Source: JBFXCS01 sp050181915 (GTDB lineage: Bacteria > Actinomycetota > Thermoleophilia > Miltoncostaeales > Miltoncostaeaceae). Taken from it: 64,000 nt of DNA. Below are positions 33,224 to 43,325 of this stretch, one piece after another. A program made the position numbers and the translations under genes. The notes beneath the pieces were generated by a model. That model was given only the letters and a program-made list of their open reading frames with translations, made no database searches and was not told the origin of the DNA. Location of the stretch: assembly GCA_050181915.1 (NCBI GenBank), contig JBFXCS010000003.1, forward strand, positions 372,001 through 436,000, given 5' to 3'. How positions within the stretch are numbered: position 1 is the stretch's first letter; each line of letters opens with the position of its first letter.

Positions 33224-36200
33224 ATGGGTTCATCGGTCACGGGGCGCTTCCGCGGGCTCTTCGTCGGCATCGACCGCTATCAGTCGAGCGCGATCAGCTG
33301 GTTGAGCTGCGCCGAGCGCGACGCCACCGCCCTGCACGCTCTCTTCGAGGACAATTTCGGCCCTGGCGGCACGCTGCTGCGGGGCGACGAGGTGACCCGC
33401 GAGCGGATCAGTGGCGCACTGGAGGGACTCGCCTTCTGCGCGCCGGAAGACTTCGTCGTGCTCGCCTTCTCCGGGCACGGCAGCGAGATGCATCAGCTGG
33501 TGACCTTCGACGCCGACCTCGCCGACCTGCCCGGTTCGACGATCCCCCTCGAGGCGCTGACCGAACTCTTCGCGAAGATCCCGGCACGCCGCCTGGTCTG
33601 CATCCTCGACTGCTGCTTCTCCGGCGGCATGGGCGCGAAGGTCCTGCGGGTCGACGCCAAACCTAAGGTCCTCGCGTCGGCCGGGGTCCTGCTCGATCAG
33701 TTGGCGGGTGAGGGCCGAGTGATCATCACGGCCTCCGGAGCGAGCGAGCCTGCCTGGGAGAGCGGACAAGTCGGTCATGGGTTGCTCACCCACCACCTGA
33801 TCGAGGCCCTCACCGGTGCCGAAGAAGTCATCGCCGACGGCCGGATACCCGTCCTCGAGCTCCTCGGCCACGTGACGCGCAGCGTCATCGACGCCGCCCG
33901 AGGGCTGGGTGAGGCGCAGAACCCGACGGTGCGCGGCACGATCGACGGCGAGTTCGTGTGGCCGGTGTTTGGCCTCGGTGAGCGGTTCCTCGCGGCCTTC
34001 CCTGAGAAGGTGCATCCGCCGGCGACCGCGGACCTGGCCAGCCTCGCCGCGTTTGGTCTGCCGGCGCCGCTCCTTGATGCGTGGGCGGCCTCGATCCCCG
34101 GCCTCAACCCCCTGCAGCTAGACGCCATCAACCAGTTCGGCGTCCTCGACGGCGCGGATCTTGTCGTGAGCGCGCCGACCTCCTCGGGCAAGACGATGGT
34201 GGGTGAGCTCGCGGCGCTGCGTGGCGTCGCCGAGCACCGCCGCGCCCTCTTCCTGCTGCCGCTGAAGGCCCTGGTGAACGACAAACATCAGGAGTTCGAG
34301 CGTCGCTACGGCTCGCTGGGGCTGCGCACGATCCGCGCGACCGGCGAGTTCAACGACGACATCTCGGCCCTCATGCAGGGGCACTACGACCTCTGCCTGA
34401 TGACCTACGAGAAGGCGACGGCTCTCCTTCTTGCAAACCCGCACCTGCTCGCCCAGGTCGGCACGATTGTGATCGACGAGGCCCAGATGGTCGTCGACCC
34501 GAGCCGCGGCATGAACCTCGAATTCCTGCTGACTCTGCTGAAGGTTCGCCGCACCCAAGGGATCGCACCACAGCTAATCGCCTTGTCGGCGGTGATCGGC
34601 GATACCAATGGGCTCGAGCGGTGGCTGGGCGCGCGCCTGCTCCGCCGAACCGACCGGCCGGTCCCGCTGCGCGAAGGCGTCCTCACCGCCTCCGGCCAGT
34701 TCCGCCATCTCGACCCGTCGGGCGAGGAGGTCATCGAGCCGAGGGTCTCGATCGGATGGGGTCGGGGGACCTCTCAGGACTGGCTGATCCCCTTGGTCGG
34801 GCGCTTGGCGTCGGAGGGCAAGAAAGTCATTGTCTTCCGCGAGCAGAAGGGGCAGACGATCGGATGCGCCACCTACCTCGCCACGGCGCTGGGGCTTCCC
34901 GCCGCCACCGAAGCGATCAACGAGCTCCCCGACGGCGACCGCTCGGTGTCCTCAGACTCCCTGCGTCGCGTGCTCGGCGGGGGCGTTGCGTTCCACAACG
35001 CCGATCTCGATCGCGACGAGAAGCTGGTCATCGAGCACCACTTCCGGGATCCCGCCTCGCCGTTGCGTGTGATCGTCGCCACGACCACCCTCGCCATGGG
35101 CGTCAACACACCGACGTCGGCGGTCGTGATCGCCGGCCTCGAGCACCCAGGGCCCACGCCGTACAGCGTCGCGGAGTACAAGAACATGGTCGGCCGTGCC
35201 GGGCGCCTGGGGTTCAACGAGGAGGGTGAGGCGTACCTCGTGCCGCCGAACCCGCCCGAGGCATTCGCGTGGGACCACTACGTCCTCGGTCGGCCTGAGG
35301 GCCTGCGCTCCCAGGTTCTGACGGCGGGTACAGACCCGCGCTCCCTCATCCTGCGCGTGCTCGCCTCTGCGGGCGCGGCGGGCCTCTCACGAGACGACAT
35401 CGTGGCTTTCCTCCACGAGAGCTTTGGCGCCTACCAGGAGATGACGCGCAACCCGAGCTGGCGCTGGGACGATGGCGCGGTCCGAGGGGCCCTCGATGAA
35501 CTCGCCGGGCACGACCTGGTCACCACCACCGCCGAGGGTGTCTACCACGCCAGTGAGCTCGGCAGGTTGGCGGGCGAGGGCGGCGTGGAGGTGGAGAGCA
35601 TGGTCCGGCTGGTGGCGGCACTGCGCCCCCTCGGCCCCGCCCAGCTGGACGAGGCCGCCCTCGTGGCCGTCGCCCAGGTCACGGTCGAGCTCGACGCGCT
35701 GTTCTTCCCCGTCAACCGCAAGGCGACCAAGAAGGAGCTGCCCCACTGGCCCGCCGTGATCGGCCGCTGGGTGCCGTACCCGCTGCGCGCCGCACTCCGG
35801 ATGCGGGTAACTGACCGCTGGACCCCGACGATCCGTGCCAAGCGGGCTGTCGCCTGCCTGATGTGGATGACGGCTCGGCCGCGCAGCGACATCGAGCAGA
35901 CGCTCCAGCAGTTCAGCCGCGGGCGTGCCGTCAGCGGCGCGATCCAGGCGACCGCCTCGCGCACCTGCGACCTACTCCCCGCGGTCGCTGGCGCCGCCGA
36001 GGTCATTCACGGCGTCGACCTCGGGGCGACGACGGCGAACCTCCTCGTTTGCCTCGAGATCGGGCTACCGCTCGAGCTTGCGCGTCTGGCGAGGGCTGGC
36101 GGCCGTGCGCTTGCCCGGGGCGACTACCTCGCCCTCGCCGCAGCCGGAATCACCTCGCCCGAACAGGTCATCGATGCCCCCGACAAGCGGTTGAGGCAGG

Positions 36201-36325
36201 TCCTCGGCGGCGAGACTCGGATCACGGCGTTGCGTCGCGGCGCCGTGCAGTTGATCGAGGAGGACGCGGCGCGTTCGAAGGCGGCGGAGTTCATCGCCGA
36301 GATCGACCAACAGATCAAGGCCTGA
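33224..36325 (+). CDS. caspase-like protease fused to Ski2-like DEAD/DEAH helicase
   Basis: The 1033-residue protein joins two enzymes. Residues about 8-260 form a caspase-type (C14) protease with catalytic His85 in F-S-G-H-G-S and Cys131 in L-D-C-C-F-S-G-G. Residues about 290-700 form a superfamily 2 helicase: Walker A A-P-T-S-S-G-K-T (317-324), V-I-D-E-A-Q (416-421), a L-S-A motif III, A-M-G-V-N-T-P-T, and motif VI M-V-G-R-A-G-R. The C-terminal 330 residues resemble the winged-helix and helical-bundle parts of Ski2-like helicases. All catalytic residues are present. It precedes a type I restriction system on the mobile element, suggesting a nucleic-acid sensor that fires a suicide protease. 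Confidence 0.85.
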   Translation: MGSSVTGRFRGLFVGIDRYQSSAISWLSCAERDATALHALFEDNFGPGGTLLRGDEVTRERISGALEGLAFCAPEDFVVLAFSGHGSEMHQLVTFDADLADLPGSTIPLEALTELFAKIPARRLVCILDCCFSGGMGAKVLRVDAKPKVLASAGVLLDQLAGEGRVIITASGASEPAWESGQVGHGLLTHHLIEALTGAEEVIADGRIPVLELLGHVTRSVIDAARGLGEAQNPTVRGTIDGEFVWPVFGLGERFLAAFPEKVHPPATADLASLAAFGLPAPLLDAWAASIPGLNPLQLDAINQFGVLDGADLVVSAPTSSGKTMVGELAALRGVAEHRRALFLLPLKALVNDKHQEFERRYGSLGLRTIRATGEFNDDISALMQGHYDLCLMTYEKATALLLANPHLLAQVGTIVIDEAQMVVDPSRGMNLEFLLTLLKVRRTQGIAPQLIALSAVIGDTNGLERWLGARLLRRTDRPVPLREGVLTASGQFRHLDPSGEEVIEPRVSIGWGRGTSQDWLIPLVGRLASEGKKVIVFREQKGQTIGCATYLATALGLPAATEAINELPDGDRSVSSDSLRRVLGGGVAFHNADLDRDEKLVIEHHFRDPASPLRVIVATTTLAMGVNTPTSAVVIAGLEHPGPTPYSVAEYKNMVGRAGRLGFNEEGEAYLVPPNPPEAFAWDHYVLGRPEGLRSQVLTAGTDPRSLILRVLASAGAAGLSRDDIVAFLHESFGAYQEMTRNPSWRWDDGAVRGALDELAGHDLVTTTAEGVYHASELGRLAGEGGVEVESMVRLVAALRPLGPAQLDEAALVAVAQVTVELDALFFPVNRKATKKELPHWPAVIGRWVPYPLRAALRMRVTDRWTPTIRAKRAVACLMWMTARPRSDIEQTLQQFSRGRAVSGAIQATASRTCDLLPAVAGAAEVIHGVDLGATTANLLVCLEIGLPLELARLARAGGRALARGDYLALAAAGITSPEQVIDAPDKRLRQVLGGETRITALRRGAVQLIEEDAARSKAAEFIAEIDQQIKA

Positions 36326-36565
36326 CCAGACGTCGTCCTCTTTCGCACGTGCCCAAAAGTTGGTTGCGGACGCTGCGCTGTCGGCCGGATGGGAGGCACC
36401 TGGCTCCGAGCCGCCCCGGACGTCTACACGGGGAGTGCGGAACGACGGGGTAGCGGGGAGGGAGACGCCGCGCTTGCCGCGGGATCCCACCCGCCCTCGG
36501 AGGCAGACGTCGCGTTCGAGGCGAAAAGCAGTCGAATGGTCCGGAGCACTGCGTAGCATCGGGAC

Positions 36566-38107
36566 GTGGCGATTTCACCGACGGCCCCGCTCACGCTCCG
36601 CCAGCTCGAGGATCACCTGTGGGCGTCCGCGGACCTCTTCCGTGGCCTGACCGACGTCGAGGTCCAGCGCGACTACGTCCTCGCGCTGCTCTTCTTCAAG
36701 AGGGCGTGCGATCTGTATGCGGAGGAGGCCGAGGCGGCTCTCTCTGATCTCGGCGACATTCCGGAGGCGCGCGCGATCGTCGACGCGAACCCGACTGCCT
36801 ACCACCCGATCCTCATCCCGGAGGGCGTCTTCTGGGAGGACGTGCTTCAGGTCGACCGGGACGATCTCGGGACCGCCCTCAACGACGCCCTGCGGGCGAT
36901 CGCGACCGCGAACCCGCAGCAGATGGCGACGGTGTTCGACTACACGGACTTCAACAACCGCAAGGCGCTTCCGCCGGAGAACCTCGCCGAGGTCGTCCGC
37001 CACTTCAACGCGCTCGGCCCGCTCACGAAGAATCGTGTGCCGCCCGACATGCTCGGCCAGGCCTACGAGTGGCTGATTGCCAAGTTCGCCGCCGCGGCCG
37101 GCAAGGCCGGCGGCGAGTTCTACACGCCGGCACCCGTCGGTAAGCTCGGCGCGCGGATCCTCGGTCCGGCGGCGAACGCGCGCGGCTACGACCCCACCTG
37201 CGGCTCCGGTGGTCTTCTGCTCCAGCTCCGGGACGAGGCCTTCCGGCTCCATGGGCCCGCGGCCCAAGCGATGAGCCTCTACGGTCAGGAGCTCAAACCG
37301 ACGACTTGGGCCATCGGCCGCATGAACATGCTCCTCCACGGCGCCGGCGGCGCGGCGACGGTCGAGCAGGGCGACACCCTCTTCGCGCCGGCCTTCCTCG
37401 AGGGCGGCTCGGTGCGACGCTTCGACGTCGTGATCGCCAACCCGCCGTTCTCGTCCAAGAACTGGGGTCACGAGAAGCTGAAGGCAGCCGCCGACCCGTT
37501 CGGGCGCATCCGCCACCTGCCGCCCAAGCGCCACGGCGAGATGGCGTTCGTCCAGCACATGGTGGCCTCTCTTGCCGAGGGCGGGCGTATGGCGGTCGTG
37601 CTCCCGAATGGCGCGCTCTTCCGGGCACGGACCGAGGCGGCGGTGCGGCGGGACCTGGTTGAGGCCGACCTTGTGGAGGCGGTAATCCAGCTGCCGAAGG
37701 ACATGTTCTACGGGGCTGGCATCCCCGCGTGCTTTCTGGTCATCAACTGCGCCAAGTCCGAGACCCGGCGCGGCCGGATCCTCTTCGTCGATGGCTCGCA
37801 AGGCTTCCATCGCACCGACACGAAGAACGTCCTGCGCGACGAGGACATCGACCGGATCGTCGAGGCCTACCGCGACGACCAGGACCGAGAGGGCTTCTCC
37901 GCCTGGGTGAGCAACCAGCAGGTGGCAGAGCGCCGCTTCAACCTGACCGTCCGCCGATACGTGAGCGCCCCTGGGGCGGACGACGAGACTCCGCTGACGG
38001 TCGCCGAGGCGCTAGCTGAGTTCCGAGTCGCGCGGACTGAGCGGGAAGCCGTCGAGGCGGACCTCGATGAAGTGCTCGCCAAACTCGACGGAAATGGCGG
38101 CGCGTGA
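36566..38107 (+). CDS. hsdM: type I restriction-modification system, DNA methyltransferase subunit
   Basis: The 513-residue protein has the HsdM N-terminal helical domain (L-E-D-H-L-W-A-S-A-D near residue 14) and an adenine methyltransferase domain. The SAM motif is D-P-T-C-G-S-G-G near residue 210 and the catalytic N-P-P-F-S near residue 290, with F-Y-T-P-x-P-V just before the SAM motif. It methylates adenine in the site chosen by HsdS. The GTG at 36566 is the likely start, 240 bases after the caspase-helicase. It overlaps hsdS by 4 bases. Confidence 0.95.
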   Translation: MAISPTAPLTLRQLEDHLWASADLFRGLTDVEVQRDYVLALLFFKRACDLYAEEAEAALSDLGDIPEARAIVDANPTAYHPILIPEGVFWEDVLQVDRDDLGTALNDALRAIATANPQQMATVFDYTDFNNRKALPPENLAEVVRHFNALGPLTKNRVPPDMLGQAYEWLIAKFAAAAGKAGGEFYTPAPVGKLGARILGPAANARGYDPTCGSGGLLLQLRDEAFRLHGPAAQAMSLYGQELKPTTWAIGRMNMLLHGAGGAATVEQGDTLFAPAFLEGGSVRRFDVVIANPPFSSKNWGHEKLKAAADPFGRIRHLPPKRHGEMAFVQHMVASLAEGGRMAVVLPNGALFRARTEAAVRRDLVEADLVEAVIQLPKDMFYGAGIPACFLVINCAKSETRRGRILFVDGSQGFHRTDTKNVLRDEDIDRIVEAYRDDQDREGFSAWVSNQQVAERRFNLTVRRYVSAPGADDETPLTVAEALAEFRVARTEREAVEADLDEVLAKLDGNGGA

Positions 38108-39303
38108 GCGGCTGGCAGACCGTCCGACTCGGCGACTTCCTTGCTCCCGTGCGCGATCCCATCTCGATCGTGGATGGCCACGAGTACACGCAGATCACCG
38201 TCCGGATCAAGGGTCGCGGACTCGCGCTCCGGCGCCGAGCGAAAGGCTCCGAGATCGCGACGAAGCGTCAGTTCCTCGCCCGGACGGGACAGCTGCTCGT
38301 CTCGAAGATCGATGCGCGTAACGGCGGGCTTGGCCTTGTGCCGCCGGAGCTCGATGGAGGCATCGTCTCCGGCGACTTTCCGGTCTTCGATATCGACGGA
38401 GCCGTGTGTCAGCCCGAATACCTCGAACTAGTAGTGAGCCGAACGGAGTTCTGGGACGAGTGCCTTGGGGTCAGCGAAGGCAGCACGAACCGGGTCCGTC
38501 TTGTCCCTGAGCAGTTCCTTGATCTCGAGGTTGATGTGCCGCCACTCACTGAGCAGGCCCGGATCGTGGGGGCCGTCGATGTGCTGCGCCGGCAGGCTTC
38601 TGCCACTACGCGACTACGTGCCGCTTGCGCGCAGCTCTACCGCGCGGCGCGCGAAGAACGGATCGAAGAACCTGACTGGGATCGCGCGCTGCTATCGGAC
38701 GTGATCACCTCCATCGCTGGAGGGAGAAGCCCCAAGTGTCACGACCGGCCGCCGGCGGAAGGGGAGTGGGGCGTGCTGAAGGTCAGCGCGATCAGGGACG
38801 GTGAGTTCAGGCCTGCCGAAGCGAAGGCTCTGCCAGCTGAGATTCAGCCGACCCCTAGGTTTGCGGTCCGTCGAGGCGATCTCCTCTACAGCCGGGCGAA
38901 CACGGCACAGCTCGTTGGTGCCATGTGTCGAATAGAGCGCGACTTCCCGAGGCTGCTCCTCTGCGACAAGACGATGCGGGTGACGCTGGATGAGGAGTCT
39001 GTGTCGGCGGACTACCTCGTTCATGCAACGGGAGTGCTGAGTGTCCGTGAGCAAGTTGAGATCGCCGCGGGTGGGACCAGTGAGTCCATGAAGAACATCT
39101 CCCAACCTGCGTTTCTCGATGTCGAGATCTCGCTCCCGCCAGTGGGAGAGCAGCACCGAATCTCGCGTGAACTCTCTGCGATGCGAACCGCGACCCAGCT
39201 GCTCGACGACGAACTCGGACGGTTAGGAGGTCTCCGATCAGCACTCGTCGAGGAGCTCGTCTCCGGCCTCCGTCCCGCCCCACCGCTGAGGTCAGCCGCC
39301 TGA
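38104..39303 (+). CDS. hsdS: type I restriction-modification system, specificity subunit
   Basis: The 399-residue protein has two target recognition domains with a repeated plan. The first covers about residues 1-150 and ends F-L-D-L-E-V-D-V-P-P-L-T-E-Q-A-R-I-V. The second covers about 195-360 and ends F-L-D-V-E-I-S-L-P-P-V-G-E-Q-H-R-I. Each is followed by a helical spacer. The two halves decide the bipartite DNA site. Internal codon use is noticeably less GC-biased than in the chromosomal genes. The GTG at 38104 overlaps the hsdM stop. Confidence 0.95.
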   Translation: MSGWQTVRLGDFLAPVRDPISIVDGHEYTQITVRIKGRGLALRRRAKGSEIATKRQFLARTGQLLVSKIDARNGGLGLVPPELDGGIVSGDFPVFDIDGAVCQPEYLELVVSRTEFWDECLGVSEGSTNRVRLVPEQFLDLEVDVPPLTEQARIVGAVDVLRRQASATTRLRAACAQLYRAAREERIEEPDWDRALLSDVITSIAGGRSPKCHDRPPAEGEWGVLKVSAIRDGEFRPAEAKALPAEIQPTPRFAVRRGDLLYSRANTAQLVGAMCRIERDFPRLLLCDKTMRVTLDEESVSADYLVHATGVLSVREQVEIAAGGTSESMKNISQPAFLDVEISLPPVGEQHRISRELSAMRTATQLLDDELGRLGGLRSALVEELVSGLRPAPPLRSAA

Positions 39304-39308
39304 GGCCC

Positions 39309-40718
39309 ATGGCGAGCGGACCGTTCCAGGCCTCCGAGGCGGAGATCCAGCGGGAGATGCTGGGGGTGCTAGCCGACCTCGGCTGGTCGGTCCGCTCGCG
39401 CGCGGAGTTGAACGACCTTCGGGGCCGAGCGCGGATGAACGAGGGGATCGTCGAACCCTTCTTGGTCGAGGCCATCCTGAAGCTGAACCCGGGACTCGAG
39501 GACGAGGAGGCGCAACAGATCGCCGCCCAGGTTCGCCGCATCAGCTCGGACCGGGAGATGCTCGCAGTCCTGCGCTCAGGTATTCCCTACAAGCCAGCGC
39601 CTGATGTGCCCACGCGCGACGTGGTCATCGTCGATCTGGAGGAGCCGAGCCGGAACTCGTTCGTCGCCACCGAGGAGTTCGTTATCCGGACGGGGGGCGT
39701 GCGGGATCCGCGACTCGACGTCGTGTGCCTAGTCAACGGCCTTCCCCTCGGCGTCATCGAGAACAAGGGAACCACACACGGTCTGGACGAGGCGGCGGGC
39801 GACTGGAGCGGCTACTGGGCCGACGTGCCGCAGTTGATCGCCCAGACGAGCGTCGTCGGGTGCTGCAACGGGCTCGAGTTCGAGGTCGGGCCCTCGGGTC
39901 TTCGGTCCCTCCCTGGCTACATTGACTGGACGGACGCGTGGCCCCACACCGCCGCGGATTTGGGCGATCCGATGTTGGTTGGTCTCGCCGGCGCATACGC
40001 ACCCCAAACGTTGCTCGACCTGGCGGCGAACTTCGTCGTCTTCGAGACGCGCAGCGGCGCTACGACCAAGAAGCTGGCGCGCGCGCACCAGTTCCGCGCC
40101 GCCAACAAGATCGTCGCGCGTGTCCGCGAGGGCATCTACGACCGCGGCATCGTCTGGCACGCCACGGGCTCGGGGAAGAGCCTCACGATGGTGTTCGCGG
40201 CACGCAAGCTCCTTCGTGCCGGCCTCGGCAACCCGACGGTCCTGATCGTGATCGACCGCACCGAGCTCGATGAGCAGATCTCCGACACCCTGCTCGCCTG
40301 CGAGTTCGACGGGGTGGCCCGGGCCACGAGCCGCGAGCAGCTCGGCCGGCTACTGAGAGCTGGCGGGGGTGGTGTGATCGTGAGCACGGTCCAAAAGTTC
40401 GACGAGGGTCTGGCGGATGCACTTCCGGCCGACAACGTGATCGCTTTCGTCGACGAGTGCCATCGCACCCGACAACGTGATCGCTTTCGTCGACGAGTGC
40501 CATCGCACGCAGTTCCGGCAGTTTGGCATCTGGATGCGCGATGCCCTGCCGAATGCCTCGCTGTTCGGCTTCTCGGGCACCCCGATCGAGCTCGAAGGCC
40601 GCTCGACCCGCGCTGCCTTCAGTCCCACTCTCGATGGCGGCGAGCTCGAGGCCTATCTGGATCGCTACGGCTTCGACCAGGCGATCGCCGACGGCGCCAC
40701 GGTTCCCATCGTCTATGA
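39309..40718 (+). pseudogene. hsdR: type I restriction endonuclease subunit, 5' part (frameshifted)
   Basis: This frame encodes the N-terminal part of HsdR. The PD-(D/E)xK nuclease has R-L-D-V-V-C-L-V and G-V-I-E-N-K-G near residues 137-155. The helicase start has Walker A T-G-S-G-K-S near residue 285 and the DEAH-like box V-D-E-C-H-R-T near residue 385. From about 40470 the frame leaves the family sequence because of a 40-base tandem duplication, and it then runs to an unrelated stop at 40718. As sequenced, the product has the nuclease but a truncated motor and should not restrict DNA. Confidence 0.85.
40430..40509 (+). repeat. 40-base tandem duplication inside hsdR
   Basis: Two 40-base copies lie head to tail (40430-40469 and 40470-40509) and differ only in their last base. 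The unit begins CGACAACGTG, ends CCATCGCAC plus C or G, and encodes the D-E-C-H helicase box. Forty is not a multiple of three, so the second copy shifts the frame. Deleting one copy gives 3030 bases, exactly 1010 codons including the stop. Confidence 0.95.
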
Positions 40719-42378
40719 GGCGCGCCTGTCCCAGTGGCGGGTCGCCGGCGCCGATCTCGACGCCATGTTCGAGCACGTCGCTGGCCACCTGGACGAGGAC
40801 GAGCGCGAGCGGCTCCGCCGCGAGGCAACGCGAGAGAACGTCATCGCCAAGGCGCCCGCCCGAGTGGAGGCGATCGCCGCCGACATCGCCGAGCAGCTCC
40901 GCGTGAGGATCGCCCCGGGCGGCTTCGGGGCCCAGCTCGTGGCCACCGATCGCGAGGCGTGCGCGCTCTATGCGGAGGCGTTGTCCCAGCGTCTGCAGCC
41001 GGATGAGGTCGCGGTGATCATGTCCCGCCACAAGGACGACGCCGACAGGAATGAGGGCGGGCCCGACCTGCGAAGGTGGTACCCGGCGGTCCAGTGGCAG
41101 CGTGTCCACGGCCCGCAGCCTGAAGGGAGCGGCGGCGGCGACGATCAGGGGGTGGAGTTCTCGACCGCCTCGGACCGGGCCGCGATTCGGGACCTGATCG
41201 CCCGCTTCAAGGACCCGGACGACCCCCTGAAGCTGCTCATCGTCAACGGGATGCTCATCACAGGGTTCGACGCGCCGATCGAGCAGGCCCTCTTTCTCGA
41301 CCGCGGCCTCCACGGGCACACCCTCATCCAGGCGATCGCCCGCACCAACCGTCGCTTCGCCGAGAAGGACCGCGGCATCGTCCTCGACTACTGGGGCGTC
41401 TTCGACGAGCTCCAGGACGCGCTGTCGGAGTTCGCCTCCGAGGACCTCCAGGGGCTCGCCGAGGACACCAAGGCGCTCTACGCGCGCTTCCCGGACGTGC
41501 TCGCCAAGGCGCTTCAGCTCGTCGAGGGGGCTCCGGCCGCCAGCGCGGCCCGCCGCCGCATGCTCTGGCTCGTGCGGCGCTTCGAGGACCAACCCGAGCT
41601 GGCCGAGCGGTTCGAGAAACTCGTCCGCGAGGCCCAGTCCATCTTCGAGACCCTGTCGCCCGATCCCCGGCTCGCCGCTCATCTGGCCGCCTACGGGGCG
41701 CTGCTAGACGTATGGCTCTCCTACCAGCGCGGGGTCCGCCGCGGCCCCGGCGAGATCGGGGAGCTTCGGGTGAAGACGATCGCCCTGGTCCAGGCGGCGA
41801 TCGAGCACGAGCGCATTCGCGACGACATCCCCGCCCTCACGATCGACGCCGACTACCTGCGCGAGCTCGAGGAGGCCGCGGAACTGTCGGCCGAGGAGAA
41901 GGCGACCGACATCGAGGCGGCGATCGTCCATGAGATCAAGGGTCGGGGGGAGGACGACCCCCTCGCCAAGACCCTCTCCGAGCGTCTGGCCAACCTGCGA
42001 AGCCGGCGCGACAGAGAGGTTCAGCTCACCATCGAGGATCTGCGGGCCCGCGAGCAGATCGTGCGCGAGTACCTAGACACGCGGCAGCAGGCCGGATCTG
42101 TCGGCCTGGACGAGCCAGGCGAGGTTGCCTGGCAGGCACTCCAGCGCGCGCTCCCCGAGGAAGAGCCCGCGTCCCTCGCCGCGGTCGCCCAGGGCATCTC
42201 CGAGCGGTTCAGAGAGTTGGCCGGCTTCGACGGCTGGACGGAGCGAACCGACGTGCTCCAGGGGTTGCGCCAGGGCATTCTTCGTGAGCTCGTCGCCGAT
42301 CCGCGGACTCGCCCGCTCGCAACCCAGGGGTCCGTCGTGGAGGAGCTCCTCGCCGGCCTCTCCGCCCGTGCCACCTAG
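40477..42378 (+). pseudogene. hsdR: type I restriction endonuclease subunit, 3' part (frameshifted)
   Basis: This 633-residue frame encodes the rest of HsdR from the D-E-C-H-R-T-Q box. Motif III is S-G-T-P-I near residue 30, the second RecA lobe has I-T-G-F-D-A-P near residue 265, and I-A-R-T-N-R-R is motif VI near residue 288. A helical C-terminal domain follows that binds the methyltransferase. The apparent ATG at 40477 lies inside the duplicated unit and has no ribosome-binding site, so it is not a natural start. The remaining motifs are intact, so the break is recent or reversible. Confidence 0.85.
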
Positions 42379-42380
42379 GC

Positions 42381-43127
42381 ATGGCTGAGGGGCTGAACGT
42401 CGTTCTACCCGACGGTCGTATCGTCGCGGCCGAGGTTCGTCGCTCAGCCCGGGCGACCGTGCCACGGATCCGCGTCGGCGCCTCGGCGCCGCTACACATC
42501 GTCGTTCCCGCGGCAATGGGTCTGGACGAGATCGGAGGTGCCCTCAACGAGAAGGCCTCCTGGATCGCCTCCAAGCTCGACGGAATTCAGGAGCTGCGGG
42601 CGAGCGCGGACCAGCTAGACCTCGACCGTCCGAACCTCGTGTGGCTTCATGGGAAGCCGATCCCCGTGCGCTTGGTCTGGAACATCCGCGCCGCTGGCGT
42701 CGTCGAGAATGTGCTCTGCGTGCCGCTGACCGGCGCCGAGACCGAAGCCGCCGCGGCGATTGAGAGGTGGTATCGGCGAAGGGCCCGCGCCGACTTCGGC
42801 AAGCTCGTCGCCGAAGAGGCCGGCCGACTTGGGATCAATTGCCGCTCTCTCGCAGTGCGCGACCAGCGGACTCGCTGGGGGTCCTGTTCGTCGGCCGGCA
42901 ATCTGTCGCTCAGCTGGCGCCTGGTGATGATGCCGCCCGAGATCGCCCGCTATGTCGCTATCCACGAGCTCCTCCACGTCCGAACGCCGAACCACTCCAG
43001 GGCCTTCTGGCGCTCGCTAGCAGCCGCCATGCCGGGGTGGGACGAGCACGCTGCGTGGCTCCGTAGGAACGGCGAGCAGTTCCGGCGATGGAGCCCCCTG
43101 GAGTTGGAGTTGACCTGGGCTCGTTGA
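42381..43127 (+). CDS. YgjP-like metallopeptidase (DUF45) of the restriction cluster
   Basis: This 248-residue protein has the zinc motif H-E-L-L-H in Y-V-A-I-H-E-L-L-H-V near residue 194, with a further conserved segment N-H-S-R-A-F-W. It also has T-R-W-G-S-C-S-S-A-G-N-L-S-L-S-W-R near residue 165, diagnostic of the YgjP/DUF45 family. These predicted metallopeptidases often sit beside type I restriction genes; their substrate is not known. It starts 2 bases after the hsdR stop, so it belongs to the same operon. Confidence 0.9.
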   Translation: MAEGLNVVLPDGRIVAAEVRRSARATVPRIRVGASAPLHIVVPAAMGLDEIGGALNEKASWIASKLDGIQELRASADQLDLDRPNLVWLHGKPIPVRLVWNIRAAGVVENVLCVPLTGAETEAAAAIERWYRRRARADFGKLVAEEAGRLGINCRSLAVRDQRTRWGSCSSAGNLSLSWRLVMMPPEIARYVAIHELLHVRTPNHSRAFWRSLAAAMPGWDEHAAWLRRNGEQFRRWSPLELELTWAR

Positions 43128-43325
43128 GACCGCGACCCTTTCGGGCGAGGCCCGAGCATGCTTGGTGCGGGAGCCTCCAAGATTCCCAGGGTGGCTCAAT
43201 GGCTTTCGGGGCGGGACGACTCTTTGGGCGCGACGTGGACGCACCGTGCCCCTCTGGCGAGATTCCGTTCCAACGGGTCTACATCCGGTGGCCGTATCGG
43301 CCCGGTGGACCGGAGGGGGCAACTG

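Noticed and set aside
33224..36325. The caspase-helicase as a restriction endonuclease subunit
   Set aside because: It has no PD-(D/E)xK nuclease; its helicase type (Ski2-like, motif VI V-G-R-A-G-R) differs from that of HsdR, which is encoded separately downstream.
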